Part shown: in pieces, positions 28,161 to 37,263 of the stretch
Position numbering within the stretch: position 1 is the first letter of the stretch
Layout of the letters: each line of letters starts with the position of its first letter
The notes under the pieces: model-generated
Database searches by the model: none
What the model was told of the DNA's origin: nothing
The model's input: the letters and a program-made list of their open reading frames with translations, nothing else
Made by a program: the position numbers and the translations under genes
Assembly (NCBI GenBank): GCA_018402455.1
Contig: JAGYIG010000014.1
Span: 16,816 to 80,815 of the forward strand
DNA length: 64,000 nt
Direction of reading: 5' to 3'
Source of the DNA: Opitutaceae bacterium
GTDB lineage: Bacteria > Verrucomicrobiota > Verrucomicrobiia > Opitutales > Opitutaceae

Positions 28161-28750
28161 GCGCCCGATTCGTTTTCGGACGTTTCGGTGCGACCAAGGA
28201 CGCGCTCCAGAATCACGTCCAGCTGAGCCGCATAATTTTCCACCCGGCGTTGCAGATAACCGCCGCCCACCAAGGCCGGAATCGCGATGGTCAACCCCAG
28301 CAGGGTGGCCGACAGGGCGAGTGCCACCCCACTGGTGAACGCCACCGGATCCGGCAACCCCGTCTCCCCCGAGATGGAGGAAAAAACGCGTAGGAGGGAC
28401 CAAACGGTTCCGGTGAGCCCAATCAGCGGGGCAGCGGCATAGATGATATCCAGGTAGGGAATGCCGCGCTCCATGCGATTAACCTCCAGGCGGGCAAACG
28501 CTTTCACCGCATCCTCGTCGCCGGGGTGCCGTTCCGAGAACTCGATGATGCGCGCCAGCACCGACTCCTGCCCCCCGGTGATCGGTCGGCCATCGACCAC
28601 TGCTTCCACCAGATCCGGCGGCATGATGGCGTCGCGGCGCAGCGCGTAGGATCGTTCGCACAGAATAAAGACCATCACCAAGGAGCAGAGCCCGAGGGGA
28701 TAAATCAAAATATCCGCACCGGAAATGATGTCGATTACAGCGAGATACAT
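28157..28750 (-). CDS. MotA/TolQ/ExbB-type proton-channel subunit
   Basis: 197 residues with three membrane helices: an N-terminal one (SGADILIYPLGLCSLVMVFIL), then a pair in the C-terminal half around IIYAAAPLIGLTGTVWSLL and GVALALSATLLGLTIAIPAL, the TolQ/ExbB signature. It forms the ring around ExbD and converts proton flow into motion. It is first in the two-gene operon. No tonB, tolA or tolB lies next to it, so Exb and Tol roles cannot be separated. Confidence 0.9.
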   Translation of the reverse strand: MYLAVIDIISGADILIYPLGLCSLVMVFILCERSYALRRDAIMPPDLVEAVVDGRPITGGQESVLARIIEFSERHPGDEDAVKAFARLEVNRMERGIPYLDIIYAAAPLIGLTGTVWSLLRVFSSISGETGLPDPVAFTSGVALALSATLLGLTIAIPALVGGGYLQRRVENYAAQLDVILERVLGRTETSENESGA

Positions 28751-28871
28751 GAGGGACAGGACCTTGAGACGCTGAAAGCGCGAAAAGGTTCATGAAGGTT
28801 TTCCATGCCCTTGCCAGCGTCAAGCGATCCAACTGATCACCGATCAAATAGGCGGGCGGCGACGGGACGCC

Positions 28872-28900
28872 AAAAAAAACCGGCACCACAGGGGTGCCGG
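28872..28900 (-). terminator. Rho-independent terminator after ahcY
   Basis: Read on the minus strand: eight-base GC arms (ccggcacc/ggtgccgg) around a five-base loop, followed by a run of eight T. It begins 28 bases past the ahcY stop, so the metK-ahcY transcript should end here. Confidence 0.9.
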
Positions 28901-28927
28901 CGAAAAGGGGATCGGAGCGACCGGAAG

Positions 28928-30346
28928 TTAGTAGCGGTAGTGGTCCGGCTTGTAGGGACCATCGACCGATACCCCGATATAATCGGCCTGATCCTTCGAG
29001 AGCTTGGTCAGCTTCGCGCCAATCCGTTCGAGGTGCAGGCGAGCCACTTCCTCGTCGAGGTGCTTGGGCAGCCGCATGACCGTCGGCGTGTAGGTGTCCC
29101 GGTTTTCCCAGAGGTCCAATTGAGCCAGCACCTGGTTGGTGAAGGAAGCCGACATGACGAAGGAAGGGTGTCCGGTCGCACAACCCAAGTTGACCAATCG
29201 ACCCTCCGCCAGCAGGTAGATGCTCTTGCCGTCGGCGTAGGTATACATGTCGTATTGGGGCTTGATCGTGGTGCGCTTGATGCCCGGTTCCCGCTGCATC
29301 TTGACCACTTGGATCTCGTTATCGAAGTGACCGATGTTGCAGACGATGGCTTGATCCTTCATGCCGCGCAGGTGATCGGCGGTAATGATGTCCTTGTTGC
29401 CGGTGGTCGTCACGTAGAGGTCGGCGACCCCGAGGGTGCTTTCAATGGTGTTAACCTCGAAACCTTCCATGGCGGCTTGCAGGGCGTTGATCGGGTCGAT
29501 TTCGGTCACAATGACGCGGGCACCGAAACTCTTCAGCGAATGCGCACAGCCCTTACCCACGTCACCGTAGCCGCAGACGCAGGCAACTTTGCCCGCGATC
29601 ATCACGTCGGTGGCCCGTTTGAGACCGTCGGCGAGGGACTCCCGGCAGCCGTAGAGGTTGTCGAATTTCGACTTGGTCACGGAATCGTTGACGTTGATGG
29701 ACGGCACCAACAGCTGGCCCTTTTCCGCCAGTTCGTAGAGGCGATGGACTCCCGTGGTGGTTTCTTCGGAGACACCCTTCCAGTCGGCGGCGAGGCGATG
29801 GAAGATGGTGGGGTCTTCGGCATGCACCCGTTTGAGCAGGTTTTTGATGACCTGCTCTTCTTCCGAACCCGATTCCGAGTTCACCCAATCGCTCCCGTTC
29901 TCGAGCTCATAACCCTTGTGGATGAGTAGCGTGACGTCGCCGCCGTCATCGACCACCATTTGAGGGCCGAGGCCTTCCGGACTCACCAGGGCACTCCACG
30001 TGCAGTCCCAATACTCCTCCAAGGACTCGCCCTTCCACGCGAAGACCGGCACTCCGCCGTCGGCGATGGCGGCGGCCGCATGGTCCTGCGTCGAAAAGAT
30101 ATTACAGGAGCACCACCGCACGGTGGCCCCCAGATCAACGAGGGTTTCGATCAGCACGGCGGTCTGAATCGTCATGTGCAGAGATCCCATGATCCGCACA
30201 CCCTGCAAGGGCTTGTTGGGAAACTTTTCCCGCACCGCCATGAGTCCTGGCATTTCGTGCTCGGCAACGGCGATTTCTTTGTGACCCCAGTCGGCAAGAC
30301 TGATGTCGGCGATCTTGTAGTCGGTGATTTCTGCTGTGGTAGTCAT
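28928..30346 (-). CDS. ahcY: Adenosylhomocysteinase (S-adenosyl-L-homocysteine hydrolase)
   Basis: 472 residues. It splits S-adenosylhomocysteine into homocysteine and adenosine, with bound NAD. Motifs: [49 protein letters not shown], and the NAD fold [20 protein letters not shown]. The end [28 protein letters not shown] is the conserved tail. The length indicates the form with the internal insertion typical of most bacteria. It is downstream of metK by 21 bases, a methylation-cycle operon closed by a strong terminator. Confidence 0.97.
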   Translation of the reverse strand: MTTTAEITDYKIADISLADWGHKEIAVAEHEMPGLMAVREKFPNKPLQGVRIMGSLHMTIQTAVLIETLVDLGATVRWCSCNIFSTQDHAAAAIADGGVPVFAWKGESLEEYWDCTWSALVSPEGLGPQMVVDDGGDVTLLIHKGYELENGSDWVNSESGSEEEQVIKNLLKRVHAEDPTIFHRLAADWKGVSEETTTGVHRLYELAEKGQLLVPSINVNDSVTKSKFDNLYGCRESLADGLKRATDVMIAGKVACVCGYGDVGKGCAHSLKSFGARVIVTEIDPINALQAAMEGFEVNTIESTLGVADLYVTTTGNKDIITADHLRGMKDQAIVCNIGHFDNEIQVVKMQREPGIKRTTIKPQYDMYTYADGKSIYLLAEGRLVNLGCATGHPSFVMSASFTNQVLAQLDLWENRDTYTPTVMRLPKHLDEEVARLHLERIGAKLTKLSKDQADYIGVSVDGPYKPDHYRY

Positions 30347-30367
30347 TCTAAAATTTACTGGTTTTCT

Positions 30368-31567
30368 TTAGCTGAGGCGTTTGACCGCGGCCATCAGGGC
30401 TTTGGTTTTGGTGGTCTGCTCCCAGGGCAATCCGGCTTTGCCGAAATGCCCGTAGTTGGTGGTGGAGCGGTAAATGGGCTGGAGCAGCTTGAGCTGACGC
30501 ACGATGCCGGCCGGTTTAAAGTTGAACACTTCCGTCACGGCGTCTGAGATCACACTGTCCGGCACGATTCCCGTGTCGAAGGTGTCCACAAACACACTGA
30601 CGGGCTCCGGATGGCCGATGGCGTAGGCGAGTTGAAGCTCACAGAACGGGGCCAAACCAGCCGCCACCACATTCTTGGCGACCCAACGCGCCATGTAGGC
30701 AGCCGAACGGTCCACCTTGGAAGGGTCTTTGCCGGAGAATGCTCCGCCACCGTGACGTCCCCAGCCACCGTAGGTGTCGACGATGATTTTGCGGCCAGTG
30801 AGTCCGGAGTCCCCTTGCGGGCCGCCGATGACAAACCGACCGGTGGGGTTGATCAAAAATTCCGTTTGCTTCGACTGCAGGTGGCGCGGGATGACCTTCT
30901 TGACCACGTGCTTGATCAGGTAGGACTCGATCTTGGCCCGGGAGACATCGGCGGTGTGCTGAGTCGAGATGACCACGTTCACCACCTCCTTGGGTTTGCC
31001 GTCGACGTAGCGCACGGATACTTGGGTCTTCGCATCCGGGCGCAGCCAGTTGGCCTTGCCGGATTTCCGCACCCGTGCGAGTTCGCGGCCCAACAAGTGA
31101 GCCAACATCACCGGCGTCGGCATGAGCTCATCCGTCTCCGTGCAGGCGTAGCCAAACATGATGCCTTGGTCTCCCGCACCTTGCTCGGCGTGGGTCTTGC
31201 CCTCCGCCTCCCGGGCGTCGACCCCTTGGCCGATGTCGGCGGACTGACTGGTCAGCAGATTTTGAATGAACACCCGATCCGCGTGAAACACGTCATCGTC
31301 GTTCACATAACCAATCTCCCGAATGGCTCCCCGCACGATGTTATCGAGGTTGAGCACGGACTCGATGGGCTTGCCCTTGAGCTTCGGGATGGAGATCTCC
31401 CCCGCGAGCACCACGACGTTGGACTTTACCAACGTCTCACACGCCACCCGACTGTTTTTGTCCACTGACAGACAAGCATCCAAGATGCTGTCCGAGATGA
31501 AATCAGATACCTTGTCCGGGTGCCCTTCGCCCACGGATTCCGACGAGAATACGAATGAATTAGCCAT
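30368..31567 (-). CDS. metK: S-adenosylmethionine synthetase
   Basis: 399 residues from ATG 31567. It makes S-adenosylmethionine from methionine and ATP. It has [20 protein letters not shown] at the start (its His contacts the triphosphate), [31 protein letters not shown] and [19 protein letters not shown]. An upstream in-frame start would add 14 unrelated residues. It is first gene of the metK-ahcY operon. The 183-base gap to the divergent Hpt gene was read for SAM riboswitch classes and I could not fit one. Confidence 0.97.
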   Translation of the reverse strand: MANSFVFSSESVGEGHPDKVSDFISDSILDACLSVDKNSRVACETLVKSNVVVLAGEISIPKLKGKPIESVLNLDNIVRGAIREIGYVNDDDVFHADRVFIQNLLTSQSADIGQGVDAREAEGKTHAEQGAGDQGIMFGYACTETDELMPTPVMLAHLLGRELARVRKSGKANWLRPDAKTQVSVRYVDGKPKEVVNVVISTQHTADVSRAKIESYLIKHVVKKVIPRHLQSKQTEFLINPTGRFVIGGPQGDSGLTGRKIIVDTYGGWGRHGGGAFSGKDPSKVDRSAAYMARWVAKNVVAAGLAPFCELQLAYAIGHPEPVSVFVDTFDTGIVPDSVISDAVTEVFNFKPAGIVRQLKLLQPIYRSTTNYGHFGKAGLPWEQTTKTKALMAAVKRLS

Positions 31568-31663
31568 AATTGAGCTTCCACATACAGACCGCGACCTCAC
31601 AAATCGCAAGGGTTATATCATCATATTTTGATTTATTGATATGTTTTTTCAGCCGTTAAAGTC

Positions 31664-31677
31664 GTAAAAATTTTTAC
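31664..31677. promoter_or_regulatory. Perfect AT palindrome between metK and the Hpt gene
   Basis: A 14-base perfect palindrome (gtaaaaatttttac) about 97 bases ahead of metK and 74 ahead of the Hpt gene, in the most AT-rich part of the region. It may be an operator for a dimeric repressor, or simply part of a divergent promoter. No matched second copy was found. Confidence 0.35.
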
Positions 31678-31750
31678 TCGCGCGGGGAGAAGCAAATCGG
31701 CTTTGGTAATTGATTCAGCAGGCGGCAGCACCCCAGCAGACTGATTCATC

Positions 31751-32101
31751 ATGTCCGACTCCACCATTCTCGACCCTTTGACCATTGAAAACCTGCGTGC
31801 GCTGGGGGACGAGATGGATGATGACACGTTTCTCAAGGAGGTCATCGACATCTATCTCAATGACACGCCCAACCGTCTGGCCGAGATCGATGCATGCCTC
31901 TTGTCCGGGGACATCACCACACTGAACCGTGCCGCACACAGCATCAAAGGCGCCTCCGCCAATCTGGGCGCCAAGAAGGTCATCGAGGTCGCCCGCCGCA
32001 TCGAGGAAAAATCCAAAACCTCGATCGACGATTTGGCCTCCGACATTGCCGAGCTGAAGGCGAACTTCGACGAGGTGAAGGCTGCGCTTTCCGCGCTCTG
32101 A
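31751..32101 (+). CDS. Histidine phosphotransfer (Hpt) domain protein
   Basis: 116 residues forming a single Hpt four-helix bundle. The phosphoryl-accepting His sits in LNRAAHSIKGASANLGA. The N-terminal helix carries MDDDTFLKEVIDIYLND, a usual Hpt partner surface. It should relay a phosphoryl group between a hybrid sensor kinase and a response regulator, neither of which is in the window. It is a single gene, divergent from metK, with about 75 bases after it before the convergent protease gene. Confidence 0.92.
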   Translation: MSDSTILDPLTIENLRALGDEMDDDTFLKEVIDIYLNDTPNRLAEIDACLLSGDITTLNRAAHSIKGASANLGAKKVIEVARRIEEKSKTSIDDLASDIAELKANFDEVKAALSAL

Positions 32102-32177
32102 ATCAACCTGACAGCCGGGGCGATTTCACCGGCTGCACGGACTGAAAACAGGATTCCGGCGCGGCGGAGCGGATTGG

Positions 32178-32867
32178 CTAGTAGTCCCCCAGGCGGGCGC
32201 CCTGAAAAGCTTTCCAGCAATGGTTGCCGATGAAGAGAACCAGGATCCCGAGCCACAGGCTGCCCCAGGTAAACGCCAGCCCGGCCAACCCCAGCGTGCC
32301 GACTAACCCGAAGCCGGCGGCGTAGAGCAGGCTTTGGCGGGGACCAAATTTGAACCAAAGCAACGAGCGCAGAATCTGGCCGCCATCCAAGGGGTAGATG
32401 GGCAGAACATTGAAGACCAATAGGACCACGTTGATCAGGCTGACCGAATAGAACCAATTCCAGAAGTCGGTGGATTCGGCCGCCACGCCCGACTTGGCCA
32501 GCACCCAGGAAACGAGCAGCAATACCGGCACCAATACCACGTTGACCAACGGACCGGCCGCGATGCTCCACAGTTGGGCCCCCGGCCGGGCGGGAGCATT
32601 CACGTAGGCCACTCCCCCCAAGGGCCAAAGCACGATCTGGTCGGACTGCCCGCCGACCTGGCGGCAGGCGAGGGAGTGTCCAAACTCATGCATCAACACG
32701 ATGCCAAAGAGCGCGATATACTCCGCCAAATTCCACAGCGGGGACGAGTAGAGTTGTTGCCGCTCGGACAGGGCCCAGATCGCCACGATCGCCCAGCTCC
32801 AGTGGAGCCATACGTTGATCCCGAGAAATCTGAAAAGGCGGACCGATCCTTGTTGGGTAGGCAGCAT
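32178..32867 (-). CDS. Site-2-protease family (M50) membrane metalloprotease
   Basis: 229 residues, about six membrane helices. The zinc site is HEFGHSLACRQVGG near residue 61, and the second metal motif is NVLPIYPLDGGQILRS near 160. There is no PDZ or CBS domain, so it is the compact core form like SpoIVFB-type and YwhC-like members. It should cut a protein inside the membrane, but the substrate is unknown. It is followed on the same strand by the MFS gene's end, 59 bases away, with no overlap. Confidence 0.9.
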   Translation of the reverse strand: MLPTQQGSVRLFRFLGINVWLHWSWAIVAIWALSERQQLYSSPLWNLAEYIALFGIVLMHEFGHSLACRQVGGQSDQIVLWPLGGVAYVNAPARPGAQLWSIAAGPLVNVVLVPVLLLVSWVLAKSGVAAESTDFWNWFYSVSLINVVLLVFNVLPIYPLDGGQILRSLLWFKFGPRQSLLYAAGFGLVGTLGLAGLAFTWGSLWLGILVLFIGNHCWKAFQGARLGDY

Positions 32868-32926
32868 GGCTGGGAACCTCTACCGTGGCCCCATCCCCGC
32901 CAAGCCTCATTTCGATCAAAGTCGTT

Positions 32927-34183
32927 TCATGGTAGCTCGGGTTCCAACTCCCCCGCCCGCTCCGCTCCTCCTGCGCCCCGCTCCAGACGGCGGTCATCGA
33001 CCCGCCCCGCCATCAGCGCGCCCGCCGCGAGGCCAAACGCACCGGTGATCCACCACCAGTGCACCCCGATCTGCCCATAAATCCAGACACCGGCACTTCC
33101 CACCAGGGCGGAAAGCCCCCACATGATACTGAAAAACCCAAAATAGCGGCCCCGAAATTCCGCCGGAGCCAAGTGTGCCCCATAGGCCGCGCTCACCGGC
33201 AAAGCGACCATCTCACCGAGGGTGAACAGGGCCATTGCCGCCAAAAACCCTGCCATCGTTTCCGCCCCGGCAAAGGCCGCACAACCGAGGCCGATCACGG
33301 CAAAACCCAGTCCGGCCACCAGCCGCGGCGGAAACCGTTTGATCGCGTGAACCAGCGGCAGCTCCACCAGCACGATGATGAGTCCGTTGCATCCCATTAG
33401 GAGACCATAGTCCACCAGGGAAAGCCCTCGCGTGGTGGCATCCAGTGCCAGCACATTAAAAATCTGCACGAACGCGACCGCCATCAGCAGCTTCGCCCCC
33501 AACAGTTGTAAAAACGGTCGGTTCTGCCCCGCGTCACGCGCGGCCTCCCGCCAGCTGTTCCACACAACTTTCGGCGACGACACCCTGCCCTTCACCGTCT
33601 TCAAGCCGGTCGGCAGCAGGGTCCCCGCCAGCCCCGCAAAAATCAGGGTCGTGGCGGCATCCCCCCAGAAAATCAACGCCGGTGACAAGGTGAATAAAAT
33701 CCCCGCCACCGCCGGCCCCGCGGCAAAGCCCGCGTTCAGGGCCAGGCGAAAAACCGCGAAGGCCACCACGCGATTCGCCGCGGGCACCAGATCCGTGAGC
33801 AACGCGTTGGCCGCCGGGCCAAACATGTAGGTGAGCCCGCCGTGCACCACCGCCCAGACCAGCAATGACCCCAGACCGGGGCTGTAAAACATGGCCAGCA
33901 CCGAGACCGCTGAGCCCACCAGGGAAATGACAATCGTGTTCCGACGGCCGATGGCATCGGCCAAATACCCTCCGGCAAACGGCGCGATCGTGCCGCCCAG
34001 CGATATCGCGCCGAGCACCCAGGCAATTTCCGCCAAGGCCAGCCCGCGGTCCTGCAGATACAGCGCCATGAACGGGAAGACAAACGAGCCAAAGCGATTG
34101 ATGAACTGCCCCCCCGTCAGCACCCACACGGCCAGGGGCAGCGTGCGCATTTCGGCGAGGAGGGTGCGAAAAAAAGTCAGCAT
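32927..34183 (-). CDS. Major facilitator superfamily transporter
   Basis: 418 residues with twelve hydrophobic segments. Between helices 2 and 3 it has GGYLADAIGRRNTIVISL, the MFS loop signature, and in the second half PAEFRGRYFGFFSIMWGL. It resembles MdtH-like drug or solute exporters, but no substrate-specific motif is visible. The C-terminal tail is Arg/Glu-rich and cytoplasmic. The gene lies upstream of the M50 protease on the same strand. Confidence 0.88.
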   Translation of the reverse strand: MLTFFRTLLAEMRTLPLAVWVLTGGQFINRFGSFVFPFMALYLQDRGLALAEIAWVLGAISLGGTIAPFAGGYLADAIGRRNTIVISLVGSAVSVLAMFYSPGLGSLLVWAVVHGGLTYMFGPAANALLTDLVPAANRVVAFAVFRLALNAGFAAGPAVAGILFTLSPALIFWGDAATTLIFAGLAGTLLPTGLKTVKGRVSSPKVVWNSWREAARDAGQNRPFLQLLGAKLLMAVAFVQIFNVLALDATTRGLSLVDYGLLMGCNGLIIVLVELPLVHAIKRFPPRLVAGLGFAVIGLGCAAFAGAETMAGFLAAMALFTLGEMVALPVSAAYGAHLAPAEFRGRYFGFFSIMWGLSALVGSAGVWIYGQIGVHWWWITGAFGLAAGALMAGRVDDRRLERGAGGAERAGELEPELP

Positions 34184-34277
34184 GACGGCACCGCCCGTCG
34201 GCGGTCACCGGGCGGCGTCGTGATAACGGCAGCCCGGCCCGCGAAGGCAACCCCGCCGCAGCGAAAGTCCTGCCACC

Positions 34278-35188
34278 TTACTTCGACTTAAAAAGTCCCG
34301 TTGCTGATCGGTGATCGGTTCCACCCGCGCCATCACCTGCAGCAGATCCTCCCAGATCGCCCGCTTCGACCAGTTCGGATTGGTTCCGCAGAATGCAACT
34401 CGGGTGGTAGGTCACCATCACCGGCGTGCCGCAAACTCATGCCATTTCCCCGCACCTCGCCCAGGCTTTGAACCGATCATGCCCCAACAGTCCCTTGGCC
34501 GCCGTCGTCCCCAGCGCCACAATCACCCGCGGTTGCACCACTCCAGCTGGGCCTGCAAATAGGGCAGACAATACGCCATCTCAGCGCCGGGCGGACGATT
34601 CCCGACCTGCTCCCGCCCGCCGCGGTCGGAATTGCGGACGCCAATTCATGATGTTGCCGATGTAAACCTGTTCGCGCGTCAGCCCCATCGCGCCGATCAT
34701 TTGGTCAGCAATTGCCTGCGGACCGACGAAGGGCTCCTGTTGCTCCTCCTCCGCGCCCGGTGCTTCGCCGCAAAAGAAAATCGGGGCATCCAAATCCCCC
34801 ACCCCATCACGACCTGCTTGCCCGACGCAGCTCTTGGCAGACCGGGTCCTGTTTCACTTGCGCCAACAACGCATCCCACCGGTCCGCTTGTCCCCCGCCG
34901 GCAGGACCACCGAGGGAGCCGGGGGCAACGCGCGAGTCGCGGGCGCTTCTGGCGCGGCGGAGGCAGTCGGCTGCGCTTCTCCCCAAACGAGGGACCGGCC
35001 ACGGGCGTACCCGGAGGCGGGCGGGGGGGCGCAGCCGCCGCAGCCGCGGGCGCAGGGTTCGGCTCCGAACGGGCCCCCACCAATTCGCGCAACCGACTGA
35101 GCGATGCTTCAGAAATGGCCACATGCTTCACGCCGACCGACTTCAGTCGGATCAATTCCTCGTTAAGCACCAGTAGGGTCGCCCGCAT
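34278..35188 (-). pseudogene. Uracil-DNA glycosylase (family 4/5 type), broken by many one-base losses
   Basis: Pieces of one protein appear in three successive frames: an N-terminal helix, a long Ala/Pro linker, RWDALLAQVKQDPVCQEL, DLDAPIFFCGEAPGAEEEQ with EPFVGP (motif A), MIGAMGLTREQVYIGNIMN, then VQPRVIVALGTTAAKGLL, VMVTYHPS and IWEDLLQVMARV. Bringing these into one frame needs about eight or more single-base additions, mostly in G, C, A or T runs (for example ggtccgcagg should encode Gly-Pro-Ala-Gly). The Cys after the NIMN strand is Trp here, so the Fe-S set may be incomplete. It is either decayed DNA-repair DNA or locally poor sequence. Flanking genes are intact. Confidence 0.85.
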
Positions 35189-35200
35189 GCCGTCAACCCA

Positions 35201-35797
35201 TCAGCGCAACGTCGGAGCGACGAGCTTTTCCACGTATTTTCCGAGTTGGTCGAATTCCAGATTCACGCCGTCGCCCACCTGCTTATCGCGTAAGTTGGTG
35301 GCGCTGACCGTATGGGGAATCAGCCAGACGGCAAAGACATCACCGCTGACCTCCGCAACGGTGAGGGAGATGCCGTCGATCGCGATGCTGCCTTTGTGCA
35401 CCAGATAACGTCCCGTGCCGGCGGGCGCTGCGACTTCCAGGTAGGTGTCTTTGCCGCGTACTTCCAACACCGTGATGCGGCCGAGCCCGTCAATGTGGCC
35501 CGTGACGAAATGACCACCCATCTTGCCATTGAACCGGACCGCCCGCTCCAAATTCACCCGCGCACCCGGCTGGATCTCCTGGAAAGTGGTCAACCGGCGA
35601 CTCTCGCCGAGCACATCAAAACCCACTTTCTGGTCGTCGTGGACGACCGCCGTCAGACAGCAGCCGTTGACGGCAATGCTGTCGCCGAGATCGAGCTCTT
35701 GCAGCACGCGTTCCGCCGCAATCTCCAATCGCCAGCTTTCGGCTCCTTCCGTGAAGGAGAGCACCCGACCGGTCTCTTCAATAATACCCGTAAACAT
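35201..35797 (-). CDS. ribE: Riboflavin synthase, alpha subunit
   Basis: 198 residues from ATG 35797. It dismutates two 6,7-dimethyl-8-ribityllumazine molecules to riboflavin. The start MFTGIIEETGRV is diagnostic. Two lumazine-binding repeats follow, with LGDSIAVNGCCLTAV in the first and KGSIAIDGISLTVAEV in the second, and GGHFVTGHIDG between them. The open frame upstream to 36010 is not family-like. It starts 60 bases after the pseudo-protease stop and is followed, in the same direction, by the broken glycosylase. Confidence 0.95.
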   Translation of the reverse strand: MFTGIIEETGRVLSFTEGAESWRLEIAAERVLQELDLGDSIAVNGCCLTAVVHDDQKVGFDVLGESRRLTTFQEIQPGARVNLERAVRFNGKMGGHFVTGHIDGLGRITVLEVRGKDTYLEVAAPAGTGRYLVHKGSIAIDGISLTVAEVSGDVFAVWLIPHTVSATNLRDKQVGDGVNLEFDQLGKYVEKLVAPTLR

Positions 35798-35856
35798 GCT
35801 TCCATGCACACCCGTAGGGGCCGCCGGTGCAATCCCGGACCGACCTCCCCCCGCAA

Positions 35857-37263
35857 TTAAGAATCGATCTTGGCGCGCATGACGGCGGTCTCTCCACCCC
35901 GGCTGACCAACAGCACCAATTCGGGTCGGCCGCTGCGCTCGGCCTCTTCCAGCAATTCCAAGGCCTGCGCGTAGGATTCCACCGGGGTGCCATTGATTTC
36001 CTTCACCCAATCATCGCCTTGCACGCCTGCCGTATCGACCGGGCTGCTGGGCTTCACGAAGTGCACAATCACCCCCGACAACACACTTGGATCTTCCCGC
36101 CGGGCCACCACGTCGGAAAACACCGTTTCCCGCACGGTCACCCCCAGATCCTCGAAGTAGCGCCGTTCCGACTCCTGTGGTGTTTTTGGAGCATCGCCGA
36201 GCTCCACCGGCAGTTCCAGTTCAAGCTGCTCGCGCAGGATGGTGAAACTGATGACGTCCCCCGGTTGCCGTTTCAGAATCTCCCGCATCAGGTGGGCCGC
36301 CACCACTTGATCCGGTTTGAGCCGGGGCAGCGGCCGACCATCGATCGCGATGATGATGTCACGCGGCAGCAACCCTCCCGTCTCGGCCGGACTGCCCGGC
36401 AAAACCTCCGAAACCACCAAGCCCGCGGCGGAACCCAATCCCAGAAATTCCGCCACCTCCGGGGTGACGGGGTCGATGCCATCGATGCCAAACCACGGCA
36501 AGGGGCGACCAAACGGATTGGTCGGAATCCGGCCCACCGCCGACAATACCTCCGACGCCAACCGAAATCCGGCGGCCTCATCGGGGTTGAGCAGCACGGA
36601 CATTTCCCCCCGGCGGCGCTGGGAATAAATCATCATGCGTTGACCAAAACCAGACGCCCCGATCCCCACGAATTCACCCGCGGCGTTGAACACCGGGCAG
36701 CCCCGCCCCGCCACCCCCTGCAGGGCGATTCCGGTCAACTGGGGCAGGCGTTGGATCATGCTGATGCGCGACTGCAAAAAATAGGGTTCAAAATCTTCGT
36801 CCTTTTGCCGGAGCCCGATGCCCCAAACCGGTTCGGCCATCCGGGGCAGGCGGGCCGGATCGGCGGCGGCGAAATCCGTGATGGGGCGCAGCCGGTGCCG
36901 CCCTTCCGGCGCCACGCGGATGAAATGCCACGTGGTGTAGCCATCCTGCCCGATGTATTCGGCCCGTGAATACTGCGTGGACGGTTCGCCCGGGCGGTAG
37001 ACCTTGAAGTCGACGAGTTGGTCCGGCGTCGCGCGATCACTGATCGCCCCCGATTCGAGGATCACCGTGCCCGCCTGGTCAATCACCAACCCAAAGGCAA
37101 AATTCACCGTGCGATCCATCTCGTGTTCAATCGCGAACTCAACCGCCACCACCGACGCCAACCGCTCCTCGAGCATGGCCGGATAGTCGGGCAGGTCAGC
37201 TCGACCGAGGGAAATCAGGAGGGCCGCGGTAGCCGCGAGCAGGGGGCGAAATTGAGGTATCAT
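35857..37263 (-). CDS. HtrA-like protein with degenerate protease domain and two PDZ domains
   Basis: 468 residues with a signal peptide (about 1-22). The trypsin-like part spans about residues 35-230, but the catalytic Ser motif GNSGGP reads GRGCPVFN and no TNAHVV-like His motif is seen at FGLVIDQAGTVI. Two PDZ domains follow, around 270-350 (LVVSEVLPGSPAETGGLLPRD) and 400-460 (GVIVHFVKPSSPVDTAGVQ). It should bind, not cut, substrates in the periplasm. Its ATG overlaps the stop of the active HtrA, so both are made from one message, probably as partners. Substrates unknown. Confidence 0.82.
   Translation of the reverse strand: MIPQFRPLLAATAALLISLGRADLPDYPAMLEERLASVVAVEFAIEHEMDRTVNFAFGLVIDQAGTVILESGAISDRATPDQLVDFKVYRPGEPSTQYSRAEYIGQDGYTTWHFIRVAPEGRHRLRPITDFAAADPARLPRMAEPVWGIGLRQKDEDFEPYFLQSRISMIQRLPQLTGIALQGVAGRGCPVFNAAGEFVGIGASGFGQRMMIYSQRRRGEMSVLLNPDEAAGFRLASEVLSAVGRIPTNPFGRPLPWFGIDGIDPVTPEVAEFLGLGSAAGLVVSEVLPGSPAETGGLLPRDIIIAIDGRPLPRLKPDQVVAAHLMREILKRQPGDVISFTILREQLELELPVELGDAPKTPQESERRYFEDLGVTVRETVFSDVVARREDPSVLSGVIVHFVKPSSPVDTAGVQGDDWVKEINGTPVESYAQALELLEEAERSGRPELVLLVSRGGETAVMRAKIDS

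Noticed and set aside
31568..31750. SAM or SAH riboswitch before metK
   Set aside because: I looked for the paired stems and conserved loops of the known classes on the minus strand and could not fit them; only a short palindrome stands out.
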